Shown: positions 1 through 6,286, numbered from the stretch's first letter. The stretch is DNA of 8,142 bases from Methanoregulaceae archaeon (GCA_028679275.1 JAJRBV010000183.1:1-8142), one strand, 5' to 3'. Notes: generated by a model not told the origin, from the sequence alone. Program-made: numbers and translations.

Positions 1-23
1 GGTCAGATCACCTCGTGATCCAG

Positions 24-95
24 GTCCCGGTAGGGTAGTGGACATCCTAGAAGCCTGCGGAGCTTTTGACCAGGGTTCAAATCCCGGCCGGGGCG
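24..95 (+). tRNA. tRNA-Arg, anticodon GCG
   Basis: A 72-base cloverleaf can be folded by eye. The acceptor stem pairs 24-30 (GTCCCGG) with 88-94 (CCGGGGC), with one U-G pair, and G95 is the discriminator. The anticodon stem pairs 50-54 with 62-66 around loop CTGCGGA (55-61), placing GCG at 57-59, which reads Arg CGC codons. The T loop is TTCAAAT (76-82), flanked by stem 71-75/83-87. CCA is not encoded, as is usual in archaea. Two weak points are an A72-G86 mismatch in the T stem and a U36-U45 apposition at the end of the D stem. No intron is seen. The promoter must lie outside or at the very edge of the window. Confidence 0.9.
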
Positions 96-100
96 TACAG

Positions 101-105
101 TTTTT
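101..105 (+). terminator. T-tract terminator of the tRNA
   Basis: A run of five T residues begins five bases after the tRNA discriminator base. Short T runs are the usual archaeal intrinsic termination signal, so this probably ends the tRNA transcript. Confidence 0.5.
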
Positions 106-256
106 CAGTTCACCTCATTTCCTGTTTGCATCGCACCCTGATCCGGAGGAAGGACATTAATCCATGAAGCCGAATCTTATTGACTAGAAAATTACCGGAT
201 AACCGGATTAGAATTTTCTCAGAGTGGAAGTAATTTTAAGATCTTTTCATAGAATC

Positions 257-261
257 AGGAG
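257..261 (+). promoter_or_regulatory. Ribosome binding site AGGAG
   Basis: AGGAG, complementary to the archaeal 16S rRNA CCUCC tail, lies nine bases before the ATG at 271 and fixes that start. Most other genes here lack such a site. Confidence 0.65.
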
Positions 262-270
262 CAAGACCGG

Positions 271-843
271 ATGACCCAGGAGTGCCGCAAGGATCAATCT
301 GCAACCAAAGCCCTCATATCAGGTCTCATCGGGATAATATTGTTCCTGATCGTGCTCATCATTTTCAGTTCTATTGCCGATTACCTCTCATCGCCTCTCT
401 TCTCGGGATTTGTCGACCTCCTTTACGCCAATGCTGCCCTTGTCATTATCTTCTCGGTGTTGTTCATGTTCGGGGATATCTTCGCCGCGTTCGTGTTCCC
501 CTTCAACCTTCCCTTTCCCCTCTTCAATGCAGCAGCCAGCGTCCTTCTTGTCTCGTTCATCCTGAGTATCATGGAATTCATTGATTCGTTTTATGCCCTT
601 GGAATAGGCTCCTCGCTCCAGCTCGTGAGCCTGATCCTCTACCCTCTCACCTTCGTGATCGTTCTTGTTGCCGGGTATATCTCGATATTTTACCGGAACC
701 CCGGTACCTGTCCTCCATCATCGGGTCAGACAGACAATAATACACCGGCAGAAAAACCGTCCTGGGAGGAGGTCGGGGGGGAGTTCCGCCAGATGGTGTT
801 TGATTTTTTTCGCCGGATACGGAATGAATTGAACCGGAAATGA
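271..843 (+). CDS. Four-helix membrane protein of unknown function
   Basis: I do not recognise this 190-residue protein. It has a short charged N-terminus (residues 1-13). Four hydrophobic stretches long enough to span the membrane follow: about 14-38, 50-75, 78-104 and 112-141. A polar, proline-containing linker (143-165) leads to a basic amphipathic C-terminal tail (166-190, with RRIRNELNRK at the end). No signal peptidase site, catalytic motif or metal ligand set is visible. The ATG is supported by AGGAG at 257-261 with nine bases of spacing. The gene stands alone: it follows the tRNA on the same strand and converges on the small minus-strand gene ending at 949. A role as an integral membrane protein is inferred only from hydrophobicity. 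Confidence 0.8.
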   Translation: MTQECRKDQSATKALISGLIGIILFLIVLIIFSSIADYLSSPLFSGFVDLLYANAALVIIFSVLFMFGDIFAAFVFPFNLPFPLFNAAASVLLVSFILSIMEFIDSFYALGIGSSLQLVSLILYPLTFVIVLVAGYISIFYRNPGTCPPSSGQTDNNTPAEKPSWEEVGGEFRQMVFDFFRRIRNELNRK

Positions 844-948
844 TTCACGGGAAGTCCGGATCTCCTGCAAAAAAGGTATGTTCTGGAGATATTTCCCGAT
901 ATCGAAAAATGAATCGGTGAAACGGAAAGCATGGTTATTCCGGGGGTT

Positions 949-1197
949 TTATTCAGCGCCTTCCCACCCCGGATTCTCCTTCAGAAAATCCCTCTCCTTC
1001 TTCTCCAGTTCTTCGGGTGAAAATGTTGCAGGCATGCAGATGCACCGCTGTTCGACGAATTCCCCTTTCACAAAGCATCCGAATGACCTGCCGCGGGAAC
1101 AGGCCCCGTATTCCTGAGTATCATAGTTGTGGAAAACAAGGTCCTGTCCTTCCCGTTCTGCGATCTCTTTTGCTTCTTTCCAGGATTTTGCAGCCAT
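949..1197 (-). CDS. Small four-cysteine hypothetical protein
   Basis: An 82-residue soluble protein that I cannot assign to a named family. The N-terminal 20 residues and the C-terminal 25 are rich in Lys and Glu and look helical. Between them lies a cysteine cluster, C33, C41, C52 and C54 (CIC at 52-54), in a segment that also holds GRSFGCFVKG. Four cysteines in 22 residues suggest metal binding or a redox function, but the spacing is not a classic CxxC zinc ribbon. The ATG at 1197 has no clear ribosome binding site. A TATA-like element at 1228-1237 would start transcription only a few bases upstream, so a very short leader is likely. The frame stays open upstream of the ATG to an in-frame TAA 18 bases away. 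It is divergent from the solenoid protein gene at 1363. Confidence 0.7.
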   Translation of the reverse strand: MAAKSWKEAKEIAEREGQDLVFHNYDTQEYGACSRGRSFGCFVKGEFVEQRCICMPATFSPEELEKKERDFLKENPGWEGAE

Positions 1198-1227
1198 GAG
1201 TGGTACCAGGATATCTTATTTCTGATA

Positions 1228-1237
1228 GATAAATAAC
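1228..1237 (-). promoter_or_regulatory. TATA-like element for the 82-residue gene
   Basis: Read on the minus strand this is GTTATTTATC, an AT-rich box A-like sequence centred about 34 bases before the ATG at 1197. With the usual archaeal spacing of about 25 bases, the transcript would have a leader of roughly 9 bases. Confidence 0.4.
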
Positions 1238-1324
1238 TCCGCCATGATCTCATTTCCCGTGACTGGCTCCTGATCATTCACCCTGCCGCCGGTGCGGAAC
1301 CTTCCCGCATATCCCCCTCCCCCT

Positions 1325-1344
1325 GGGGATACGAATATATCCCC
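1325..1344 (+). promoter_or_regulatory. TATA box inside a perfect inverted repeat (operator candidate)
   Basis: GGGGATA (1325-1331) and TATCCCC (1338-1344) are a perfect seven-base inverted repeat around a six-base spacer. The TATA-like AATATAT (1334-1340) lies in the spacer and right arm, 23 bases before the ATG at 1363. A third copy of the half-site, TATCCCC, is at 1310-1316. A protein bound here would compete with TBP, so repression of the solenoid protein gene is the simplest reading. That is inference: no regulator is identified. Confidence 0.5.
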
Positions 1345-1362
1345 GGCTGCAGATGAGAAATT

Positions 1363-2370
1363 ATGAGCAATAAGGCGTGGGGGATACTCTTCGCTCTCTT
1401 CCTTGTCATGTTCATGCCGGCAGGGGTATCTGCACTGGCTGCCTACAACGGGGGCCAGGTGACAATCAGCGAGGCTGTCCCGGATGATGTGTTTGCCTCG
1501 GGGGGAATGATCGATGTGAACGCCCCGGTTGACAGCCTGATCGCGGCCGGAGGGACAATCAATCTCAATGCCCCGGTGAAGGGCGATGTGATTGCGGCCG
1601 GAGGCACGATCAATGTCAACGGCGACATCGGCGGAAAACTGGTTGCAGCCGGGGGAACTATCAATGCAAATAACGATGTGGGGACAAATGCTGTCCTGGC
1701 CGGCGGGACGGTAACCATCACACAGGGCGCTTCAGTCGGACGTGACGCGATGATAGCGGGGGGCCAGGTAACGAATGCAGGGAATATTGCCGGAAACCTG
1801 ACCGTCCGGGCCCGGACTTTTGAAAATACAGGCACTGCGGGGTATGTTCATGTCGAGCTGTCAGAGCCCCGGGGCGGGTTCTCGCGTATCTTCAGCATCT
1901 TTGGGATCATCTTCACCATAGGAATGCTCATTCTCGGTCTCGTACTTCTCCACCTGGTACCCGGACATTTTATGGCTGTCGAGGATGAAGTGCGGAGATC
2001 TGCCATTACCAAGGTCGTTGGCGGATTTTTTGCAATTATCCTCTCCCTTATCATACTCGTCCTGATCTCTATCACCATCGTCCTGCTCCCGATTGCCCTC
2101 CTCCTCTGGATGGCGTTTTTCGCAGGCCTGCTCCTCTCGACCCTGTTTGTCTCACTCGCCCTTGGGAGATTCCTCGCCCGGCACATAAAATGGGAGGCCC
2201 CGCCCTGGCAGATGTTCCTTCTCGGGTTCATCATTCTGAACCTTGCATCCCGGATTCCTGTGGCAGGAATCATCGTTCTGGTTATCAGTGCAAGTCTGGG
2301 CTTTGCGGCTTTTTTCTCCACCCTCTATCACAACAGGAACAGGATACTGGGAAAAGGCGGGGCAGAATAA
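1363..2370 (+). CDS. Bactofilin-like beta-solenoid protein with C-terminal membrane domain
   Basis: A 335-residue protein. Residues 1-26 form a signal peptide or membrane anchor ending near VSALA. Residues 40-150 carry about six right-handed solenoid turns with a near-17-residue period, seen as ASGGMID (45), AAGGTIN (61, 78 and 95), LAGGTVT (112) and IAGGQVT (131). This is the pattern of bactofilin-type, polymer-forming cytoskeletal domains. Residues 176-322 hold four to five hydrophobic helices (about 178-198, 219-243, 245-268, 283-297, 299-320), ending in a basic tail. The solenoid therefore probably lies outside the cell, unlike cytosolic bactofilins. Similar solenoid-plus-membrane proteins are found in archaea and bacteria, usually unnamed; a role in envelope organisation is inferred. 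The start has only GATGAG (1352-1357) nearby, and the TATA at 1334-1340 suggests a short or absent leader. The gene stands alone. Confidence 0.8.
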   Translation: MSNKAWGILFALFLVMFMPAGVSALAAYNGGQVTISEAVPDDVFASGGMIDVNAPVDSLIAAGGTINLNAPVKGDVIAAGGTINVNGDIGGKLVAAGGTINANNDVGTNAVLAGGTVTITQGASVGRDAMIAGGQVTNAGNIAGNLTVRARTFENTGTAGYVHVELSEPRGGFSRIFSIFGIIFTIGMLILGLVLLHLVPGHFMAVEDEVRRSAITKVVGGFFAIILSLIILVLISITIVLLPIALLLWMAFFAGLLLSTLFVSLALGRFLARHIKWEAPPWQMFLLGFIILNLASRIPVAGIIVLVISASLGFAAFFSTLYHNRNRILGKGGAE

Positions 2371-2682
2371 TTCGCCCTTTTTATCGAGATGCGGGTGAGG
2401 AGCGGACCGATGCGGACTCGCAGGGGAGTAGGGAGATATCCTAAAGACAGATTAATGCCCGGAATCCGGAACCGCATGACCCTGTGACAGTGCGGGAAGT
2501 CACAAAATAGACCCTTTTCCCTCCGTAGCCATCTGAAAGGACACCGGTAGGACCGGATAGAACATCCTTCATATCCATGGAGTTCAACCCATGCAGGCTG
2601 TCTTTTTCATGAATCATTCGGGCAGGTCCTGCAAGGCTCAAAGAGGTTTTTATGCCCTGAAACGAATCTCTCACAGCGAGCA
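2371..2682. other. Intergenic stretch without a convincing gene
   Basis: This holds a short T-tract just after the solenoid gene (about 2377-2381), a likely terminator. An 11-base palindrome, GCAGGTCCTGC, lies at 2622-2632, and the RNB gene promoter follows at 2647-2654. Short open frames exist: 32 codons on the plus strand from 2389, very Arg-rich, and a minus-strand frame from 2683 that could start only at TTG. Neither has a ribosome binding site or convincing composition. I see no recognisable RNA family. A small RNA or long upstream control region cannot be excluded. Confidence 0.5.
2647..2654 (+). promoter_or_regulatory. TATA-like element for the RNB ribonuclease
   Basis: TTTTTATG is centred about 32 bases before the ATG at 2683. 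This would put the transcript start only a few bases before the ATG. No ribosome binding site precedes the start (GCGAGCA), which fits a leaderless or near-leaderless message. Confidence 0.4.
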
Positions 2683-4257
2683 ATGAAAAAACATCATTTT
2701 ATCGACCTGAAAGCAATCGCCCGGGACGCGATGCGGAAGTATGGATTCGAACCAGGGTTTTCGAAGGCGGTGATGCGGGAAGTCGAAAACATTGATGAGA
2801 GCAGTCCTCCGGACACCGTGACAGATGTACGGGACCTTCGCTCCCTCCTCTGGTCATCCATTGACAATCATGATTCCATGGATCTTGACCAGATCGAGTA
2901 CTGCGAACGTGGTCCCGGGGATGAGATCCATGTTATGGTTGCCATCGCGGACGTCGATCTTTTTGTCCCGAAACTGTCGCAGACCGATCTCCATGCAGCC
3001 CATAACGGGACCTCGGTGTATACCGGTGTAGAGACATTCCCCATGCTCCCGGACAGGCTCTCGAAGGGGATCAGTTCCCTCCTTCCCGGGCACGATCACC
3101 GGGCGATCGTGATCGAATATTCCGTTCTCCCGGACGGAGATGTCCGTCATGGAGAGATATACCGGGCTCTTGTCTCGAACAAGGCCAAACTTGTCTACGA
3201 GGAGGTGGGGGAATGGCTGGAGGGGCTGGGGGAGATCCCGGAAAACGTCAGGGATATTCCAGGGCTTGAAGAGCAGCTTCGGCTTCAGACCGAAGCAATG
3301 GGCCGGCTCAAAAAATACCGGATGGAACAGGGAGCCCTTGAACTTGAGACCATCGAAGCCGAGTCAATCGCAGAGGACGGCCTTGTAAAGGATATTGTCG
3401 TCCAGAAGAAGAACCCGGCACGGTTCCTGATTGAGGATTTCATGATTGCCGCCAACGGGACGACGGTGGACTTCCTGGGAAATGCCGGAATTCCCATGAT
3501 CCAGCGGGTCGTTCGTACCCCGCGGTACTGGGACGAGATCGTGATGACAGCAGCGGCCTATCATGAGAGACTTCCCGTTGAGCCCGATTCAAAGGCGCTC
3601 TCGTTATTTCTCCTGCGGAGGAAGGAAGCCGATCCCGAACGCTTCCCCGACCTCTCCCTGACGATTGTCAAACTCCTGGGGCCCGGGGAATACATGACAC
3701 TCGAGCCAGGGGAGCCTCCCACTGGTCACTTCGGCCTTGCGGTCACCGATTATACCCACGGGACGGCTCCGAACCGCCGGTATGTCGACCTTGTGAACCA
3801 GCGGCTGATCAAATCGGTCCTTGACAAGGAAAAAAGCCCGTATGCCCCGCACGAGCTGTATGATCTGGCTGCATGGCTTTCCGACCGCGAGAAAGGGTCA
3901 AAAAAGGTCGAACGGTTCATGCGGAAAGCTGCCGCTGCGGTGCTGCTCAGGGACCGGATCGGCGAGTCCTTCGATGCCCTTGTCACCGGCGTTACCGAGC
4001 ACGGGAGTTATGCCCGTATGATCTCCCCTCCGGCAGAGGGACGGATCATGCAGGGGGAGCAGGGGCTCAGGGTTGGTCAGAGCATCACGGTGCGCCTTCT
4101 CCGGACGGATCCCTACAACGGGTTCATCGATTTTGCCTGCATTGGAAGGGGGGAGGGCGGGATAAAAGGATATCCGGCTCACATGTCCCGGGCACGGGTG
4201 CCGGGTGAAAAAGAGCGGGGGCATAGGTATGCAGGGAGACAAAGGGGCAGGCGCTGA
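2683..4257 (+). CDS. RNase II/R-family (RNB) 3'-5' exoribonuclease
   Basis: A 524-residue protein of the RNB family, which degrades RNA from the 3' end with bound Mg2+. It has a short helical N-terminus (1-45), a complete RNB domain (about 50-395) and an S1-like RNA-binding domain (about 428-488) with a basic tail (500-524). Family hallmarks are visible: SIDNHDSMDLDQ at 59-70 (aspartates D61, D67, D69), QGALELE at 216-222, EDFMIAANG at 251-259, and GHFGLAVTDYTH (348-359) followed by NRRYVDL (364-370). The usual cold-shock RNA-binding domains at the N-terminus are absent, so it is shorter than bacterial RNase II (about 640 residues) or RNase R (about 800). The fourth active-site aspartate is Gln70; see findings. 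It probably acts in the cytosol in RNA turnover, alongside or instead of the exosome. It is followed 77 bases later by a small winged-helix gene. Confidence 0.92.
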   Translation: MKKHHFIDLKAIARDAMRKYGFEPGFSKAVMREVENIDESSPPDTVTDVRDLRSLLWSSIDNHDSMDLDQIEYCERGPGDEIHVMVAIADVDLFVPKLSQTDLHAAHNGTSVYTGVETFPMLPDRLSKGISSLLPGHDHRAIVIEYSVLPDGDVRHGEIYRALVSNKAKLVYEEVGEWLEGLGEIPENVRDIPGLEEQLRLQTEAMGRLKKYRMEQGALELETIEAESIAEDGLVKDIVVQKKNPARFLIEDFMIAANGTTVDFLGNAGIPMIQRVVRTPRYWDEIVMTAAAYHERLPVEPDSKALSLFLLRRKEADPERFPDLSLTIVKLLGPGEYMTLEPGEPPTGHFGLAVTDYTHGTAPNRRYVDLVNQRLIKSVLDKEKSPYAPHELYDLAAWLSDREKGSKKVERFMRKAAAAVLLRDRIGESFDALVTGVTEHGSYARMISPPAEGRIMQGEQGLRVGQSITVRLLRTDPYNGFIDFACIGRGEGGIKGYPAHMSRARVPGEKERGHRYAGRQRGRR

Positions 4258-4297
4258 ATCTCAAAAAAATCGAGGATCGTTCTCTCTCCCGCGAGGG

Positions 4298-4306
4298 TTT
4301 ATCCCC
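4298..4306 (+). promoter_or_regulatory. Possible TATA element with TATCCCC motif
   Basis: TTTATCCCC lies about 33 bases before the ATG at 4335 and could be the box A of the winged-helix gene. It includes TATCCCC, the same seven bases that flank the promoter at 1325-1344. The match may be chance. Confidence 0.3.
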
Positions 4307-4334
4307 TTGAAGGGAAAGTAGAGGAGTGATTGGT

Positions 4335-4610
4335 ATGTTCATCATGCCCGATTTCATCCACATGCCCGAGGAGTGGATTATCTGGCTCCTCGGTTCAGAA
4401 TTTCATAATACCGCAACGATCGACATGCTTGCTCAAAGGACGCATTACGGCCGCGAGGATATTATCTCATATGTGGGAGTGCTCGAACGAATGAAAGCGG
4501 TCAGGGTGAACCGGAACACCAGGAACGCGATGATCATTGATTCGATTGCACTTGTCCCGAATGGGAAAACGATATACGGTGAGTTGGTACTCCGAGCCGG
4601 GCAGTCATGA
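4335..4610 (+). CDS. Small probable winged-helix protein
   Basis: A 91-residue soluble protein, not assigned to a named family. The order of segments fits a winged-helix fold: helix 1 at 11-20 (PEEWIIWLLG), helix 2 at 27-36 (ATIDMLAQRT), a probable recognition helix at 38-54 (GREDIISYVGVLERMKA), then two strands with a turn (VRVNRNTRNAMIID, IALVPNGKTIYGELV) as the wing. Such proteins usually bind DNA as transcription regulators, which is inferred here. The ATG at 4335 is preferred because GGAG (4323-4326) sits eight bases before it. An in-frame GTG at 4326 would leave that site inside the coding region and add three residues. It follows the RNB gene by 77 bases on the same strand, and its stop abuts the stop of the minus-strand coding remnant at 4605. 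Confidence 0.75.
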   Translation: MFIMPDFIHMPEEWIIWLLGSEFHNTATIDMLAQRTHYGREDIISYVGVLERMKAVRVNRNTRNAMIIDSIALVPNGKTIYGELVLRAGQS

Positions 4611-4914
4611 CTGATGATTGCAGGTGAAATTTTCTCCGTGCGGTGAGAGAACTGTCACCCGAGGGGATCGAGTGAAGGAGGTCCTGGAAAAAAAATTGTC
4701 GACTGCGAATTTTCTTTTTTCCCTTTTGCTGAGCAACATGGTTATGTGTCCTGCGTCTTTGCTCTGTCCGGGCCTGTACAGGGTAATGCTCCTGTTCTTC
4801 CGGGCCTTGTAATTCCGGGTCAGGAGCTCGATTGCCTGGCAATAGCATTCAGGGCATTATTAAAATCCCGAAGTAATTTTTCGTTTCTTTTTCCCTTCCG
4901 TCACTCCGGACCAT
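4605..4914 (-). pseudogene. Probable frameshifted small gene of unknown function
   Basis: Three consecutive minus-strand frames look coding and join with two -1 shifts. Frame 1 starts with ATG at 4914 (MVRSDGREKETKNYF). Frame 2 reads NEKLLRDFNNALNAIA. Frame 3, open from 4856 to a TGA at 4605-4607, reads QAIELLTRNYKARKNRSITL and continues YRPGQSKDAGHITMLLSKRE. The joined product is about 100 residues, basic and helical. Frame 3 has mostly G or C at third codon positions, as in the neighbouring genes; the competing frames do not. A TATA-like TAAATATT on the minus strand ends 23 bases before the ATG, ideal for a leaderless message. The stop is exactly back to back with that of the winged-helix gene. 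The first shift lies in an A-rich run (about 4880-4897), the second near GCCAGGCA (about 4838-4845). It could be a decayed gene or a sequencing error. The family is not recognised. Confidence 0.4.
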
Positions 4915-5064
4915 GTATTACCGGGAATTATTCCATCAATATTTACCTTTTTCCTCCTGCCTGAATAAGGAAGATCCAATACGGTCAGAGTACTACGGTA
5001 AGGTGTGAGTGCTGGATTCATTCTGCCCAGTACTTTCATCTCTTCGTACTTCCACTCCCTCACT

Positions 5065-5925
5065 ATGCCATTGACCAGGTCGATTGCCCAGACGTTTACT
5101 TCCCGCGAAACGATAGAAGGTGCCGGTGTCCGGCTCAAAAGAGCGTTTGGCTACTCCGAAGTACCGCTCTTTGACCCGTTCCTGATGCTCGATGACTTCC
5201 GGGCTGGCCATCCACAAGATTACCTGGCAGGATTTCCCTGGCACCCGCACAGGGGTATCGAGACGGTAACCTACATGCTGGAGGGCAGGGTGGAACACGG
5301 GGACAGCATGGGCAATGCAGGGAGCGTTGATGCCGGGAATGTCCAGTGGATGACGGCAGGGTCAGGGATTATTCACCAGGAGATGCCAAAACCGGTCAAC
5401 GGGGTGATGGGCGGGTTCCAGATCTGGGTGAACCTTCCACGGCACAACAAGATGATGAACCCGCGATACCAGGAGATTCGGAGGGATCAAATCCCGGTAA
5501 TTACCGCAGGCAACGGGGTGACCGTGAAGGTGATCTGCGGGACATTCGGGGAGGTTTCCGGGCCGGTAAGGGATATTGTTGCCGATCCGGACTTCCTTGA
5601 CATCAGTATCCCTCCCGGTTCACGGTTTGCTCTCCGGGTAAAACCAGGATACACGGTGTTTGCCTATGTAATCGGCGGGGAAGGGATCCTCGACGAACAG
5701 GGACCTCCCCTGGATAACCATGATCTCGTACTTTTTTCAGATGGAGAAAAAGTCAATGCGACCGGAATCGGGACAAAACCGTTCCGGTTTCTTCTCCTGT
5801 CCGGAACACCCATCCAAGAACCGGTTGCATGGCGGGGGCCGATCGTGATGAACACTGAAGAAGAGCTCAGGATGGCTTTCAGGGAATACCGTGACGGGAC
5901 ATTTATAAAAACCGGAAAAAAATGA
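5065..5925 (+). CDS. Pirin-family cupin protein
   Basis: A 286-residue two-domain cupin of the pirin family. The N-terminal cupin holds the metal ligands in the family pattern: FPWHPHRGIETVTYMLEG with H60 and H62, then GSGIIHQEMP with H104 and E106. DPFLMLDDFRAG (37-48) is another pirin hallmark. Residues from about 160 form the second cupin, with no metal site seen. Some pirins are quercetin 2,3-dioxygenases; others are iron-dependent redox sensors, and the substrate here is unknown. The ATG at 5065 is chosen because the protein then starts at the conserved pirin N-terminus (MPLTRSIAQTF). An in-frame GTG at 5005 would add 20 atypical residues. Neither start has a good ribosome binding site. 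It is divergent from the remnant at 4605-4914 and convergent with the cysteine-rich gene ending at 5972. Confidence 0.92.
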   Translation: MPLTRSIAQTFTSRETIEGAGVRLKRAFGYSEVPLFDPFLMLDDFRAGHPQDYLAGFPWHPHRGIETVTYMLEGRVEHGDSMGNAGSVDAGNVQWMTAGSGIIHQEMPKPVNGVMGGFQIWVNLPRHNKMMNPRYQEIRRDQIPVITAGNGVTVKVICGTFGEVSGPVRDIVADPDFLDISIPPGSRFALRVKPGYTVFAYVIGGEGILDEQGPPLDNHDLVLFSDGEKVNATGIGTKPFRFLLLSGTPIQEPVAWRGPIVMNTEEELRMAFREYRDGTFIKTGKK

Positions 5926-5936
5926 AGTGATTCTCC

Positions 5937-5967
5937 GCTTCCAAGGAGGGAATTAAGGCCTGGAAGC
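5937..5967. terminator. Hairpin between convergent genes
   Basis: GCTTCCA (5937-5943) pairs perfectly with TGGAAGC (5961-5967). Allowing one bulged A, the stem extends to nine pairs (5937-5946 with 5959-5967). It starts 12 bases after the pirin stop and ends 5 bases before the stop of the minus-strand gene. On the minus strand it is followed by a T7 run (complement of 5916-5922), so it may serve mainly that gene. Archaeal termination usually depends on T-tracts rather than hairpins, so the role is uncertain. Confidence 0.45.
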
Positions 5968-5971
5968 CCCC

Positions 5972-6151
5972 TTATTCATGGGAATCGTCAGGAAACCTGT
6001 AGAAATAACAGACCCCCCATTCTTTCTTCTCACCCGGTTTCAGCTCCCGTAACTGGTATTCCGCATGCTCTTCGCATACCGTAGAGCAGCAGCAGCCAAG
6101 AATCTGCATCCCTGCCGCCTCCTTTCCGCATACGTCACAGGTTCTCTTCAT
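5972..6151 (-). CDS. Small cysteine-rich, probable zinc-binding protein
   Basis: A 59-residue protein with CDVC (C5, C8), then a dense cluster GCCCSTVCEEH (C20, C21, C22, C26, H29), and a further C48. The CxxC plus CxxxCxxH-like pattern suggests one bound zinc or iron, like small treble-clef or zinc finger proteins, but I cannot name a family. The triple cysteine is unusual. The C-terminus (KKEWGVCYFYRFPDDSHE) looks like a beta strand with an acidic end. The ATG at 6151 is preferred over one at 6175 because GGAGAG (6157-6162) lies five bases before it. The start codon overlaps the stop of the 36-residue frame upstream (ATGA), which points to coupled translation. It converges on pirin. Confidence 0.72.
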   Translation of the reverse strand: MKRTCDVCGKEAAGMQILGCCCSTVCEEHAEYQLRELKPGEKKEWGVCYFYRFPDDSHE

Positions 6152-6258
6152 GCTGTCTCTCCAATGCCAGGACATCCGCTCGCTTCATCCATCGTACCAT
6201 CATCTCTTTCAACGATTATTATTCCTGCTTTTCCTGAATTAACCTCCTGTACGATCAT
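6148..6258 (-). CDS. Candidate 36-residue small protein upstream of the cysteine-rich gene
   Basis: A short frame from ATG at 6258 to a TGA at 6148-6150, reading MIVQEVNSGKAGIIIVERDD, then GTMDEASGCPGIGETA. The stop overlaps the ATG of the 59-residue gene as ATGA, the classic arrangement of translationally coupled genes. A TATA-like element on the minus strand (6287-6296) is centred about 33 bases upstream, and AAGGGAAG precedes the ATG. The composition is protein-like, with a strand-like KAGIIIVE followed by acidic residues. Against it, third codon positions are AT-richer than in neighbouring genes. Function unknown. Confidence 0.45.
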   Translation of the reverse strand: MIVQEVNSGKAGIIIVERDDGTMDEASGCPGIGETA

Positions 6259-6286
6259 CTGCTTCCCTTTCCTAAGCCCGCTTCAT

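Noticed and set aside
163..186. Seven-codon frame after GGAGGAAGG
   Set aside because: Too short to support. The purine-rich stretch occurs by chance often, and no coding signal follows.
2441..2683. Minus-strand open frame of 80 codons divergent from the RNB gene
   Set aside because: It could start only at a TTG overlapping the RNB start, has no ribosome binding site and has atypical composition. Its upstream end would lie on the RNB promoter.
4534..4848. Minus-strand frame of 104 codons with an ATG
   Set aside because: It runs through the coding part of the winged-helix gene, is very rich in Gln, Arg and Pro, and has poorer third-position bias than the neighbouring minus-strand frame reported as a remnant.
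5005..5064. GTG-started N-terminal extension of pirin
   Set aside because: The 20 added residues do not resemble the pirin N-terminus, and no better ribosome binding site supports the GTG.
4860..5138. Minus-strand frame of 92 codons
   Set aside because: It overlaps the conserved N-terminus of pirin antisense and has no support of its own.
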